A program made the position numbers and the translations under genes. The notes under the pieces are model-generated. The model was not told the origin of the DNA and searched no databases. It was given only the letters and a program-made list of their open reading frames with translations. This document shows, one piece after another, positions 17,531 through 29,229 of a stretch of 64,000 nt of DNA. Source of the DNA: Oikopleura dioica (lineage: Eukaryota > Chordata > Appendicularia > Copelata > Oikopleuridae); contig OU015567.1 in assembly GCA_907165135.1 (NCBI GenBank), positions 1,865,001 to 1,929,000 on the forward strand. The letters run 5' to 3'. The first letter of the stretch is position 1. Every line of letters starts with the position of its first letter.

Positions 17531-19605
17531 TTAAATTTTAATCCGTTCCAATGGAACCACATGAACAGGATCCAAATCGTTATATTCCGCCATCAAAGAT
17601 ATTTCATTTTTTCTCCATCCTTTTTCAAGTTCTTCGCTTCTTCTTATTCTACTCAGGGCAACTGTTGTAGACAGTTTGATCGAGCGCTCACCCATCCTGA
17701 CACTCATCAGATAGAAGACACCTTTGAAGCTGATAGAAGACATCTTTGCGTTGAAATGATTACTAGCAATAAAGCCTTGAGCCTCTTCAAAGCGTTCCAT
17801 GTTGTATTCTGGAGCATAATAGAAACATTTATCAGACCTTTGTGTTGGGGAACTTTTCACGATCAATATTTGACATTTTGTTGAAAGCGAACAAAGAAAT
17901 TTAGACCGTTTTCAGATGACGACAACGGGAAAAGTTTGCACGCCGTCTTCTTTGAGTGGGATCTCTATTTGATGGGTTCCAATTGAAGATCCGAAGTGAA
18001 AGACGAAGAAACCCCTTTTAAAAATAAAATTATGGTTTTATAAAAGGGGATAAAATTTTTAAATAAATTGTTGAAAATTTCAATGCTAAATTGAGCTAAT
18101 TTAAGGGACTCTTTTCGGAGCAGAATAAGTCCCTTATTTGTAGGGGAAATCACTTATAATTCGACTTTTTTCTGGGCTTAATAGGGTGGGCATATAATAC
18201 AGATTTAGAAAGCCCAAGAGCTGGCGATCATTTTGACTATTGAAAGTGGGGGGTGATTTCGTACCCTGAGGGCGTTAAGGTACCCCTGAAGTCCCAAAAT
18301 CTGGCCAATTTCGGAAATGTGAATTTTCGGTTAGTTAGGGCTTCGAAAATTCACATTTCCGAAATTGGCCAGATTTAAGGACTCCCTCAGAGTACAAAAT
18401 CACCCCTACTTTCAATAGTCGAAATGATCGCCAGCTCTTGGGCTTTCTAAATCTGTATTATATGCCCACCCTACTAAGCCCAGAAAAAAGTCGAATAATT
18501 AGTGATTTCCCCTACATATTTGTAAGAAATTACTTCAAATAATGTTATTTTATACTCCGACTGTACTTACAGTGCATGATTTCCATTGGGAAAAAACTTG
18601 TAACGGGTACCACTTTCGTTTAAAATCATTAAATTTCCCTTTGCATCAACAAGGTAATGCTCCCCAGTGAGAAAAGTCGCACCGGTTGACTTTAAAGTTT
18701 TTCGCATTTGTTTAACTCGTATCTCCAAAAAGATGCTAAAACCGTTCGTGAGAGTAAAATTTGCAACTAGGAATAATCGGGGTGTTTGTCTCTTTTTCAT
18801 TAAAGTCGGTAAAAATAAGTGTAAAATTTTTTTGCTTCGAATTTTTGTTCTCCCAGCGGCCAGTTATCAATTCAAAATTATATTTCTCTTCTTTTTCGTG
18901 GCATTCTTGTTCATTCGTACTACGCTTTGATCTATTTTTCTCTTCTATTCGAGTATTTAAAATCGCTTTTTCAGCATTTTCTTGAATTTTCAACCACGGT
19001 GTCGCGGTCATTGAGGTCCAAAGAGTTGCCATTTCTGTTGTTGAAAAAGTACGGGGCTCTTCAGTCGTTGAAAGAAAACTGATTGTTTCTTCCTCTTCAA
19101 GGTTAAAGGTGGGAATCAATTTCTGCGGCGAGTTATTCTTTTCGCACTGATAATGAGGACAAGGACATCCTTTAGCACAGTATTGTTCAGTAGGGCAAAC
19201 AGCTCCGGCGGAATCAAATGATCGCGTGAGTTCGAAACAAATTGATTCACAGGGGGAAATCGGGTTGTTCCTTGTCGATTCGAGTACGAGGGTCTTTGAA
19301 CAAAGATGGCGGCAGATCTTTGTATCGTAAAACTTTTTCTTTTGGCAGCGAAGGAGATTTATTTTATTTTCTTCCTCAGTGAATTTTTCTGCTGGCTTTT
19401 TCTGTCGCTCAATCTGAGAAATTCGCACAGGGAGTTTGAATTGCTTAGTTTCGTAGCATTTCTTCATCAGATGGCCGCAGTAGTCCATGGTTTCTAGCCG
19501 AATACATTGTTTGTAGTTTCGATTGCAAGTAGAAGTCAGAAAAGTCGTGACGGCGCGAGATTTTTCAAGAGAGATGAAGTTTGCTAAAAAAATTATTTCG
19601 GTCAT
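17531..19605 (-). CDS. Kelch-like Cys-rich secreted protein (copy 1)
   Basis: ATG at 19605; last exon frame ends at 17531. Residues 1-18 look like a signal peptide. A Cys-rich domain follows, with CPTEQYCAKGCPCPHYQCE at about residue 135. After a variable Ser/Thr/Glu-rich region come a block at 18567-18760 (..LTGEHYLVDAKGNLMILNES..), a short exon near 17950-18015 and a C-terminal exon 17531-17850 (..ISFKGVFYLMS..). One intron holds the palindrome at 18133-18525. The junction near 18750-18800 has no GT donor in reach, so an unusual splice site or a sequence problem is likely. The start lies 3 bp beyond the stop of the gene at 19609-19960. Confidence 0.5.
18133..18525. repeat. Long palindrome (foldback element), about 390 bp
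   Basis: Arms of about 190 bp pair almost completely about a centre near 18328, from TTTGTAGGGGAAATCAC on the left to GTGATTTCCCCTACATATTTG on the right. The loop is very short. It lies in an intron of the kelch-like copy 1. No coding frame. Confidence 0.8.
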
Positions 19606-19608
19606 TTT

Positions 19609-19960
19609 TTAAAATTTACTTAGAAGCATGATCGCCACCCAAAAGAGACTCCCAAGCCCGACATAAGTCCATTTCTGCTTGTTTGTCGCGAATCCATGCT
19701 CAGACAAGCTCAGGTTTTCAGTGATTTTTTTCTTCAAAGAAGGCTTTTTCAAATCTTCCTCTTGAGTCAAGATACTGCGGGTAGTCAAAATTTCTTCGGG
19801 GAATAAGTAAACTTTTCTTCCCTTTTTTCTCAAAGTTCCAACACATTGACAGTCCAAGCACTAGTTGAAGATCAATTGAAGGTCAAAATCTCTCAGTTAC
19901 CTCAATTCTTTTTTGAAAGATTAAAACGGCTTGTTTTTCTTTTTTTCTTCCAGCTTTCAT
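19609..19960 (-). CDS. Small tail-anchored membrane protein
   Basis: Two exons (19901-19960 and 19609-19860) with a 40-bp intron give 103 aa. The N-terminus is basic (MKAGRKKEKQ), with a CLDCQC motif at the splice junction. A single hydrophobic segment (TYVGLGSLFWVAIMLL) lies at the extreme C-terminus, so the protein is probably tail-anchored. Its stop is 3 bp from the start of the next gene on the same strand, an operon-like spacing. No family recognised. Confidence 0.6.
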
Positions 19961-20195
19961 TTCAAGTTGTTATTTCTAAGAATGAAAAATACTCCAGGGG
20001 AAGAGATGATTCTCTGTGAACTTGCGCCCTGCTCCTTGCGTGTGATAAAAAACTGTCAGTCTAATTCCGACTTGAAATACCGTCTGTCTTCTCTGCCATT
20101 TCGTTGTGCGAACTTGGTTAACCTTTCACCTCAGATCGAACTCGATACACTTTCTGGAGTGTTCGGAGAGATAGCTTCGGTAAAATTTGTTAAAT

Positions 20196-20573
20196 TTATT
20201 CAAAAAGATCAGGACGAATCTGCTGCAAGAATTTTTTAAACTCAAAGAATTCTTCGGACGTCATTTTTGGCTGTCGGGAGTCTTCGTTGTCTTTCAGTTC
20301 ATTTTGGTTGCCGAAAATAAACCAGGCAAAAAAGCAGAATTCCTTGAAATCCATCATCCCTTCTTCGTTCTCATCAACCCTCGCGAGCAACTCTTCTGCT
20401 TGATCTCCAAGCTCTTCAAATGATGAATTAATTACTGCCGTTTTTAACCGATTTTGCTCACCTTTCTTCAAAAATCCGAAAAATTTTGCTCTTGAAACCT
20501 TGCCCTCTTCATCGGCAATACTATTGAATGCATCCAGAAAAAGAGGAATTCCAGCAAGAAGAGGGTGCTCCAT
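20196..20573 (-). CDS. EF-hand protein, S100-like size
   Basis: Intronless 125-aa frame. An N-terminal helix-loop-helix with a degenerate loop (ADEEGKVSRAKF) is followed by a near-canonical EF loop (DENEEGMMDFKEF) at about residues 70-82. The arrangement resembles S100-like or short calmodulin-like calcium sensors. The C-terminal 40 residues are charged. Calcium binding at the second loop is inferred from its acidic ligand positions. Confidence 0.7.
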   Translation of the reverse strand: MEHPLLAGIPLFLDAFNSIADEEGKVSRAKFFGFLKKGEQNRLKTAVINSSFEELGDQAEELLARVDENEEGMMDFKEFCFFAWFIFGNQNELKDNEDSRQPKMTSEEFFEFKKFLQQIRPDLFE

Positions 20574-21052
20574 TTTTCTCTTTGGTTAGTACGAGTCCTC
20601 AAATGACTCTTCTTAGGCGACAATGCTTGGCTTAATTGTAAAATCGTTTCCGGTAGCATTGAATTCAGAAGTCGTTTTCGTGAAAAATGTAAACTAAGCC
20701 CTCTTCAATTGGATTTCAATTAAAGAAAAAAGGATGATTCTGCGGTTAGATAATTTCAAATTCGCCCCCCTCTCGTTGCAAATCCAAACAAGCTCCGTTT
20801 TTTTCTCATGTTGATCTGCCATCCCGCGTTTACAAACAAATGACCAGGGCATAAATATTTTCCGATGAGGCTCGAGTTTTCAACGTGGTGGCGTCCATAA
20901 CAATAAATTATCATTTATGAAAACAAATTTCTATTGTTGATTTTTTTTATTTGGTGAACTTGTTTCAATGGCAGTTTTTTGTTAAAATGACATGTTGTGA
21001 CGCATCAGATCCAAATACTGAATAGAGTCAAAGTTAAATTGAAAAAAAATAT

Positions 21053-21845
21053 TTAAGGATATAGCCTTGAATATTGAACTTTCGTAGCGCCGAATCCCTG
21101 TTACGAATTCATTCATTTTTCAAATTAACCCTACCTAAAATTTATCGTAGATTTCGAAAATGACCTTATTTTTAGTACTTTCTATGGTGTTTGTACCTAA
21201 AAATCGCCTTTAAAATAAAACAGACCGTCGTTCTCTGAAAATTTCCATTAATAAGGTAAATTTGGATTGATGATATGAAAGATTGAAGCCTTATCTCCAA
21301 TCTAGCGGTGGATTTTGTAAAAATATTGAAGATTATGGCTTCTACTAACTGGTTTATGATTGTACTTCGAAATGGAGAGTGGCGCGCGCTGCCAATCAGA
21401 GCGAGGGGAGAATCTCAGTTAGATTTCGTCCAAGCTGTCGACAAAATTTCTCGCGTAAAATAGGATGAGCGATGGCTGAGTGAGATTTTCCCCTCGCTCT
21501 CATTGGCTGCGCGCGCCACTCTCCTTTTCGAAGTACAATCAAAAACCAGTTCCTAGAAGCCGTAATCTTCAATATTTTTACAAAATCCACCGCTAGATTG
21601 GAGATAAGGCTTCAATCTTTCATATCATCAATCCAAATTTACCTTATTAATGGAAATTTTCAGAGAACGACGGTCTGTTTTATTTTAAAGGCGATTTTTA
21701 GGTACAAACACCATAGAAAGTACTAAAAATAAGGTCATTTTCGAAATCTACGCTGCATTTTAGGTAGGGTTTCTTTGAAAAATGAATAAATTCGTAACAG
21801 GGATTCGGCGCTACGAAAGTTCAATATTCAAGGCTATATCCTTAA
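21053..21845. repeat. TTAA-bounded foldback element, TTAAGGATATA family
   Basis: Arms of about 380 bp are nearly complementary, starting TTAAGGATATAGCC at 21053 and ending GGCTATATCCTTAA at 21845. The arms share GAACTTTCGTAGCGCCGAA with the element at 45969-46710, so they are one family. No transposase frame. Confidence 0.85.
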
Positions 21846-22541
21846 TAAAATTTTTAAATTAAAACAAAAATTAAAAAACAAAATTTCAAGTTCGAAAATA
21901 GTTTTCGCAAAATTTTTGTTTTTAAATTTCAAAATTCCGGTGACTTTGACAATCAATTTTCACAAAATTCAATTTAAAAATTTTTCAGGACTCTTTCCTC
22001 GCCAAGATCAAGGTCTAAGCCATTTAAACTCGCCGAAAAAACTCCGTCGTCTTGATATTCTTCCGGTTGAACTGACCTTGTCTGTACCAATTGCTGATTG
22101 TACCATTGTTGAAGCTTTTTTGGCTCTTTTAAGTTAGAAAATCATAATTGTTTAAAAGAAATTCGAGCCGTACCCAAGGGGCTGCGGTGCAAACACTGAT
22201 CAAATAGGAAAATCTCATCTTTTAAAAAATCTTGTCACACTTTTTCTCTTCTTCTAATTTCTAAATCATTGGTGCTTACTTTATATGCAGCCGCTGGAAT
22301 ACCAAATAAGCTTCTTATTATATATTTATCCATGGCGCTGGTAGGGATTTGCCTTGACGTGCACTCTCGTTTTTTAATTATAAGGGTTTATTTCCTGATA
22401 ACCGGACTTATCAGGGCTCGATTGGTTTAAAAAAAATGAAAATGAAAATCAAGGATTTTCAGTCCTGGAGTGACTTGGAACAAGAATTTCAATAAATTAT
22501 TATGTATTATAATTTATATTCAATATCGTACAATTGATTGC

Positions 22542-22728
22542 GGCCGGCACCGACCAATCCGACCTGATCGGGTGGCCGGTCGGTCTTGTTTCGGATAAAA
22601 GGAAGCAAAAAATGACCTACCGACCAACCACCGACCGACCAAAGACTGACCGACCCGACCACGAATCAGATGAACTCTTGAGTCACCTGACCGACTCCGA
22701 CCTTGGAAAAGGGAGGTCGGTGCCGACC
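22542..22728. repeat. GACC-rich short inverted-repeat element
   Basis: GGCCGGCACCGACC at 22542 is mirrored by GGTCGGTGCCGACC ending at 22728. The interior is rich in GACC/CGAC runs. It may be a small MITE or a microsatellite-expanded palindrome. Confidence 0.45.
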
Positions 22729-23178
22729 CTAGGGAAAAGCCTCTTTAGCAGTTACCTCCATCTCTATCCCGGATTTTTCGTCTGAGAAGCAGATGACGGG
22801 TGGAAGTTTAAATGACCTGTACCCTGGTATTATACAGGCTGCATGCCAGAAATCCCCATTTTCGTCTTATTACTCCAGCGAAGAGATAAGTCAGAAAGGA
22901 GAAGATATAAGAAGAACTGATTAGATAAATCTTGACCCCTCTACAACTAAAAGGTTTTTATGCCTTTTTTGGAACAGGGAATAACCCTTGAAAAGTCGGT
23001 TTCAATGTGTTGTTTATCGAAAATCCAAACAGTCGACCACCATGGCGCGCTGGAAGCCACGCTCCTCATAAAGCTTCGACCGACGGTTTCTACTCATTAC
23101 GGCTATTCCGATAAGGAATCCGAAAGCAATCACTTTTTTTCCTTTTTTATATTTCGAGGTTGATAAATTTCTGAAAAA

Positions 23179-24693
23179 ATGAAACTTTTCGCCGCTACAG
23201 TCGCCGCCGCCGTGGCACAGGGATTCAAAAGATCGAGCCAGCAGATTGAGGAGACTTTTGTCATCGTCCCAGAAGGGTAAGATCAAGAGATATCAAAATA
23301 CTTCCAGAGAGCAAAAAATACCTTGCCAGAGATTGAAGTAGATCTTGAACTTTCCTCGTTTTTTATTGAAAGCTATAAGAAGTGATGTCCTTGACAAACT
23401 TTTATTCGAAAATTCTAGATATGGAGGAAGCTTCGAAGGATTCAACGCCACTCAAGTCGTCCTCGAAAACGCCGAAGACGATCTCTTCCGAGAATTCGAA
23501 GACGAGTTTTACGCCGTCGATATTGATCAAATGAGCCGATCTCAATTTACAGAGGAAGAAAAGAAAATGATCCGAAAGTTCAAGGTACTTTTTTCTTTCC
23601 TTCTTTCCCTAATCGAGGAATTTTAGCTCATCAAAAACATGATTGTCTACCTCCAGCAGATCAAGCTCTTCGGAAAGTTCTGCTTCTACGGCTGCTACTG
23701 TTTCGCCAAGGGCCCAAGAAATCTCCTTGTCCCAGGAGGAAACACTGCTCCCATGGACGGTGCTGATTCGGCTTGCAAACGACATCTTGTAAGTTCATAC
23801 AGTCATAGAAAATTGAGAATAACGAAGGCTGACATGAGCCGAATCTCAATAGAATGAGAAACATGCCAACATGATTTTCATCAAAACAAAACATAAGTTA
23901 CATGAACTCGATAGAGCTACTCAAATCAACTGACTGTAATTGAAACCTGTATTGAAGAAAACTTTCTTTTTGTTTTAAAGAAAGAGCTTTCTATTCTATG
24001 ATTTATTTCAAAAACAGCTTGAAAAGGGAAAACTTAGATGTCTTTTTTCTTTAAATTTGCTTACGGGGGAAAAATAATGATCACTTATTCAAAACCTAGC
24101 AATGCAACGAGTGCTCGAAATTGGACTTCGGCGAGACCTGCTCCGCAACTGATCCTTACAACTTCATCGCTAAGCAAGATGAAGTCACTGGAATCGCATG
24201 GATCCAGGTAATTCAATCTTCCTTCTTTCAAACATCGTAACTTTCAAAATCCAGTGCGTTGATGAAGAAGGCTCCTGTGCCCGAGCTCTTTGCGAGTGCG
24301 ACAAAGCTCTTGCCTACGATCTCTCCGATGCCGAACGCGAGTGGAACATTCTCCATCACGCCAAGTGGGGTAACTTCGATCTCGAGATGAACTGCGTTCG
24401 AGTCGGAGGTGGTGGAGCTGACAGAGGCGAACGATTCAACGAGCCTTCTGCCATGGAATGCTGCGGAAAATACCCAAGGTAAAAAAGACTTCTGATTGGT
24501 TTCAAGCCCCCATATGACCTCATTCAAAACCGCTCATTTCAGACGATACCCATTCCGCGCTGACGACGGCTACGGAAACATCAAGCAGTGCTGCGTCTCC
24601 GACACCGGCTACGGCAAGAGCTACAACCCAATGCGACTCGAATGCTGCGCCCGCGACGGCAGCTTGAAGGGCATCGGCTCCTGCGACGAATAA
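23179..24693 (+). CDS. Secreted phospholipase A2-like protein with galaxin-like tail
   Basis: Exons 23179-23265, 23308-23381, 23419-23584, 23627-23788, 24100-24207, 24255-24478 and 24543-24693 keep one frame. It has a signal peptide (MKLFAATVAAAVAQG), an acidic pro-region, then a PLA2 core with FYGCYC (calcium-loop region) and DSACKRHLQCNEC at the catalytic helix. The canonical motif is D-x-C-C-x-x-H-D: here histidine is kept but the calcium-binding aspartate is leucine and the second Cys of the pair is missing. Catalysis is therefore doubtful, as in other PLA2 homologues lacking that aspartate. The last about 60 residues carry CC pairs (MECCGKYPR, QCCVSD, ECCARDG), a galaxin-like pattern. 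The 311-bp fourth intron is long for this window. Confidence 0.75.
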
Positions 24694-25462
24694 AAAGGGT
24701 TAGAAAAATCCATTTTTTATTCAAAAAGATCTGAACTATCCTGTACAGCCCGTGTTATCACGGATCATCATTCATTGTCTAATTATCGCTTTTGTAATAA
24801 AAGATTCACTTCTACTTGAACTACTTGTCTTCTCGATAACTACCTGGTCGACTAAAAAAGCAATTTAATAATTTGCTTTGGTAATGAGTCATTAATAATG
24901 ACCTTTTTGCTTTTGGGCGAAGAAATGAGTAAAAAGAAATTTAATTATTTATGATCTACTTTCTTCGTAGATAATTTCCAGTTCACCAACTCCAGCAGCA
25001 TGTACCGAACTCGTGCAGATGCGTCACAAATAATAGGCCATCAAACATACAATTGTATAGTAGGGACAAAAGAATAATGTTCCTTACAGAACGAACATCC
25101 TTATGATGATAACATGATCACTGATTCACTGAGTAATTTCAGCGTGTTTGTCGCTGTTCGTGATATATTGAACCTCTTTTAAGTTTCTTTGATGTCTATT
25201 CTAATTTAAAATCGATCTTCAAACATGAATCAAACTAACCCTAACCCTAACCCTAAGGCTAGAAAAAATCCCCCTCTCTACGAAAATATATACGCCCTAT
25301 CTTAGGCGTACAATTTCCTTCGTTTTGCTCAACCCCTATTTTACAAAACTTATTAAGAAACATCATTGAAAAGAACATTATGTATTTTATTGAAAAGTTT
25401 TTGTTAGCAGAAAACATCATAAGCGTTAATCGAAATCAAACTCAAGCTGCTACAGCTTATCT
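24694..25462. other. Intergenic stretch with telomere-like repeat
   Basis: Nothing gene-like. It contains the short CTAACC tract listed separately. Confidence 0.5.
25235..25257. repeat. Interstitial telomere-type repeat
   Basis: Nearly four units of CCCTAA (complement of TTAGGG, the animal telomere unit). Shorter or degenerate tracts occur near 15762 and at 50815-50855. Confidence 0.75.
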
Positions 25463-26374
25463 TTATTCGTCTCCTCTGTAATTCATGCTGAGTCCAAGCC
25501 AGAAAGCCAAGAAGCCACTGATTGAAGCCAAAACATCCATGGCGATGAGCATGTCGACGTGCTTACTCGGCCAGCCAGTTGTGGCACCGTTCATGAGCAT
25601 AAACGACATCACTCCAACATGCGAGAAGCAGAAAGCAATCAGCTGGAGAGGACGGACAGTCGACCAGAATCGCCGGCACTGGCTGGGTCGAAATTCAAGC
25701 GGCATCCAAAAACCGGAAGTGCCAAAAGTGGCGATGGCCCCAGTCAGCTCCCAGGTCCAAGTTTTTCCGTTGCCGTTGTCTGAAAAGACGGCGGATTATT
25801 TTTCCTTTTCAAAACTAAGTTGCGAACAATGATGATTGTTTTGAGGATTCTCTTCAGAAACGTATCAAAAATGCTGAGAAAGGCAAATTGCCTATCATCA
25901 AAGGTCTGACAGAGTACGCACTCTTAGCAACGCTTCTTTTGTGTATTTTTTATCAATAAAAATGTCGGTTTGCAAAGATAATAGCTTCAAAGTTCAAATT
26001 TTGAACTCTTGAGCATGATATCGATGGAAATCTGTCTACCCGCCGATTTCAAACAAAATTTTTTTTCTACGATTTGCATTTTTCGATGACTAATTTTCGT
26101 TATATTCCACTAGAACTCCTAGTGAAAGCCGAGAAGCCGCTTGCGGCTTCAAACAAAATATAAGTAAAAAGACAGGCTTTACGCAGTTTTAGTTTCTTCG
26201 ATCTCCAAGCTCTTTGAATATTCAAATTTATGAATATTTATCTACTGTTGTGAACTTACCGAAAGTGTAGTGATTCGCAAAAGCAAGCGCGAACACGACC
26301 GCATTGAGGACAGAAATCGCGATGGCGAGCGTGAACTCAAGTTGACGGCAGCCAAAGAATTTCGAAGTGGCCAT
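25463..26374 (-). CDS. Four-pass membrane protein, 143 aa
   Basis: Two exons (26260-26374 and 25463-25779) separated by a 480-bp intron. Four hydrophobic segments are visible: LAIAISVLNAVVFALAF near the N-terminus, ELTGAIATFGTSGFW, PLQLIAFCFSHVGVMSFML, and IAMDVLASISGFLAFWLGL. Topology and size resemble MARVEL-type or similar tetraspan proteins, but no diagnostic motif identifies the family. Confidence 0.6.
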
Positions 26375-26708
26375 TTTTGATGAGCTCTCTTTTCGAAATG
26401 AGCGTCGCTCTAAAAAAACGCTGCTTTTATCGTCTGATCTAACAAAGAGTGGGACGCCTAGTCAGCGAGGGCGGGCTTAAATTACGCGCGTTACGCTCGA
26501 AATCGTAAAGAAATTTCTTTAATGGTTGGCAACTACCAGCCGTGAATAGGTCGACTTCTTAGGAATGCGGTTTTATACTACCGATTAATTCACTTTGAAT
26601 TATCAAATAATTTCTTTGTAAGTTCGGTTATTTTCGATTGACCTAATTGTTTGACCGTGAAAACTGTCAAAATTTTATCATGAACACTCATTATTTTCGA
26701 AAAATCTG

Positions 26709-26824
26709 TGTCAGAAGTGGGATTCGAACCCACGCCTCCAATCGGAGACCAGAACACTCGGTACGCTGTTACAGCGCAAGCACAGGCTTGAGTCTGGCGC
26801 CTTAGACCACTCGGCCATCCTGAC
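26709..26824 (-). tRNA. tRNA-Leu (CAA) with a 32-nt intron
   Basis: The acceptor stem GTCAGGA pairs with TTCTGAC and a discriminator A follows. The D-arm (GGCCGAGTGGTCTAAGG), a type II variable arm and a T-arm with GGTTCGAATCC are all present. The anticodon is CAA in CCAGA-CTCAAGT-TCTGG. An intron at 26755-26786 interrupts the gene after base 37, the standard position. Without the intron the length is 84 nt, normal for leucine tRNA. Confidence 0.93.
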
Positions 26825-26926
26825 ACGGGAACACGCCCCCATTTTATCCGTCCGTATAGTTCAGAATCTCTGACCTCAGGTGACCTCAAGTGACCTGAAA
26901 ATTGACCCCTATCTTAGTACCTAAGA

Positions 26927-27616
26927 TTAAGGGACCCCCGTTTTGGCCATCTTTGACTGGAAATTCAGCCGATTTGCGCGTATGAATTTCGGCGGACAAT
27001 AGCTCTTCGGAAAGCTTAGATGCTATCCGCTATTCTCTAGTACAGAGAAGTCTTTCGCTCAAGGTAAACCTACCACTAGGAGGGGGCAAAGTTCGAGAAT
27101 TTCGAAAAAACGCCATTTTAGGCCATCTTTGACTCGAAATTCAGCCGATTTGGGCTTAGATAGCCACCATCCTCGGCTAGATTTAGATAGACCGAAGCCT
27201 AATCTTCAATCTCTAGTACAGAAAAATAGTTTGGTCAAGTAAGTAAAAAATTTTCTTAAGAACAACCGATTGGGGCCATTTTTGGCGTTTTTTGGAGTTT
27301 AAATGCTCTCTAGCGCCAACATTTGGTTCAAAAGTCTAGTGCGGTTACAAAATTCTGAATCAGCACATTCTAAGCTTTCGATAGATCCCTCATATGTCTT
27401 ATTTCGATGTTATTGAAAAGTCGAAAAAATTACCAATTTTTACGCTAAGTATGAATTACATGCATTTTTGCAATTTTCGAAGGCTAAAATTTCAGGGATA
27501 GATGTTCGTAAATGGGTCATATAACACATCAAAATGATCCTCAGATCACGAGAAATCTAAATATGTCAGATATAACACCCTATGAAAGACCTGAAAAAAC
27601 AGGGGGGATCCCTTAA
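26927..27616. repeat. TTAA-bounded inverted-repeat element
   Basis: It begins TTAAGGGACCCCCGTTTTGG and ends with ACAGGGGGGATCCCTTAA, with TTAA at both edges. No coding frame. The interior has two related segments containing GGCCATCTTTGACT and TTCAGCCGATTTG (26940s and 27120s). It lies 103 bp past the tRNA gene. Confidence 0.65.
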
Positions 27617-28187
27617 GCTACGCTATTTTGCAATTTTTCGAAATAATGTAATCATGGAGGAGAATTATAGATTTTAATTCTTTTGAAAAGAAGCCAAAAA
27701 AAAAACTATCAACTATCAATCATTTTCATTTTGACCAAAACAACTGATTAACGACATGCCATATTAAATTTAAAAGGGAATGAGTTATTTTAAAATTATT
27801 TTTCATATCAAAAGAAAGTTGAAATTGCAATTGTCAAGTTATTCAATCTTTATTAATTATTACTCAATCAAAAAATGATCACTAACTATAACAAAGAATT
27901 CGCGTTTACAACTTGTACTTGGTGTAAATATCGCTTGGCGGAGGAAAAGCTAATTCTGAAAACTCATCCCTCCCCGAAGGCAGTTTAAATCCCTCTCAGC
28001 GTTTTCTGCCTTCGCGGCCCTTCCTCCTATCCCCGCGTTTGCTTCAAATTTCTTATCACTTTCATAATTTTTCCGGACAAAGAATAGAAAAAAAATCATT
28101 TAAATTGCAAGTTGTAAAAATTGGTTTAACAACCTCGCCATTGTTTTCACGAGGAACCGGGATTAGCAAAAGAAAAAAGAGAAAAAT
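27617..28187. other. Intergenic stretch, nothing seen
   Basis: AT-rich sequence before the next plus-strand gene. No frame or repeat stands out. Confidence 0.4.
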
Positions 28188-29229
28188 ATGAAGCTTTGGC
28201 ATATTATCTACGCCTGTGCCGTGGCAAGACGAGTTTCTAGAGGTATGAACAGTGATTTCACTTTCGTTTTTTTTTTTCAAATAAAACAATATCGTTTATT
28301 TTTGATTCCAATTTTCATATTTTTTTGCAACTTTTCTTGAAATTTTCGTGGATTTGAGAGTTTGATTGAACCTGCTCGCTCTCAAAAATTGTCACCATCG
28401 GAAGCCAAACGCTCTTTTTGCTCTTGAAAATTTCAAATTTTGTCAATTTTTAGGACCGCTTTTCTTTCTTTTGAATTTTTAAAACTCGCCCGAAAATTTC
28501 AGCTGTCATTCTTTTTTGTTTCAGAAGAGGGGGTTGAAGGAGAGCCAGCAGATATTCCCGACGATGATGTTGCTGAGGGAGTTCTTGACTCTGCTCTTAG
28601 TGATGAAGATAGCTACGATATGTCCGATTATTATGAAGAATACGAGGGCAGGTAAGACAGCATTTTTCAATAGAAATTGAAGCTGGAGAAATCACTTTGT
28701 AAAAATTTTTTTTCCAGTGGCACTTGGTTTGATACCTTCAAGGGTGTGGGAAGCAAATTCATGAACATCTTCGGAAATGACGATGTGGACGATTTCGAGT
28801 ACGAAGGATCCGCCATTGTTGAAGATTGGTAAGTCATTAGTACGATTGAATCGAGGGAAACATGTGTCTAGGTGGAATACGTTCAACAACGAAGATTACG
28901 ACAAAAGTCTTTACGAAGACGAGGAAGATGCTAAATACGAAAGGGTTACGGCTTACCCCTTCCCGCATTTGAACGAGCAAGGTCATGCGAATATGGCTGA
29001 TTACAGATACAGGGACACGCTTGATGAGTACTTTGATATCTTCGTCATTGTCCTTAGGTATTTTCTTCCAATGAAAAACATGTCTAATTTATATTCCAGC
29101 GGGTCGATTTTATTCCTCCTCGCGTGCGCGGGATATTCGAGAGTACGAAACGTCAAATATCTCAAAGAAAAATACGGCAACACTCAAGACGAAGGCGAAT
29201 CTGATGGTCTACTGACATCAAAGAATTAA
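28188..29229 (+). CDS. Acidic single-pass membrane protein, 202 aa
   Basis: Exons 28188-28242, 28525-28651, 28718-28828, 28872-29057 and 29100-29229 sum to 609 nt in one frame. A short signal peptide is followed by a long acidic ectodomain (PADIPDDDVAEG, YDMSDYYEEYEG, DDVDDFEYEG, SLYEDEEDAKY). A transmembrane segment (IFVIVLSGSILFLLACAGY) spans the last splice junction, and a short tail follows. No homologous family recognised. The gene at 29445 on the same strand also encodes a secreted acidic protein. Confidence 0.65.

Larger units (their letters stand above)
20574..23178. other. Repeat-rich intergenic region
   Basis: No convincing gene. It contains the 793-bp foldback element (21053-21845) and a GACC-rich inverted-repeat segment (22542-22728). 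Sequence in between is AT-rich without clear signals. Confidence 0.5.

Noticed and set aside
19982-20239. 102-aa plus-strand frame
   Set aside because: It lies antisense to the EF-hand gene end and the 5' side of the tail-anchored gene, has no domain and no splice context.
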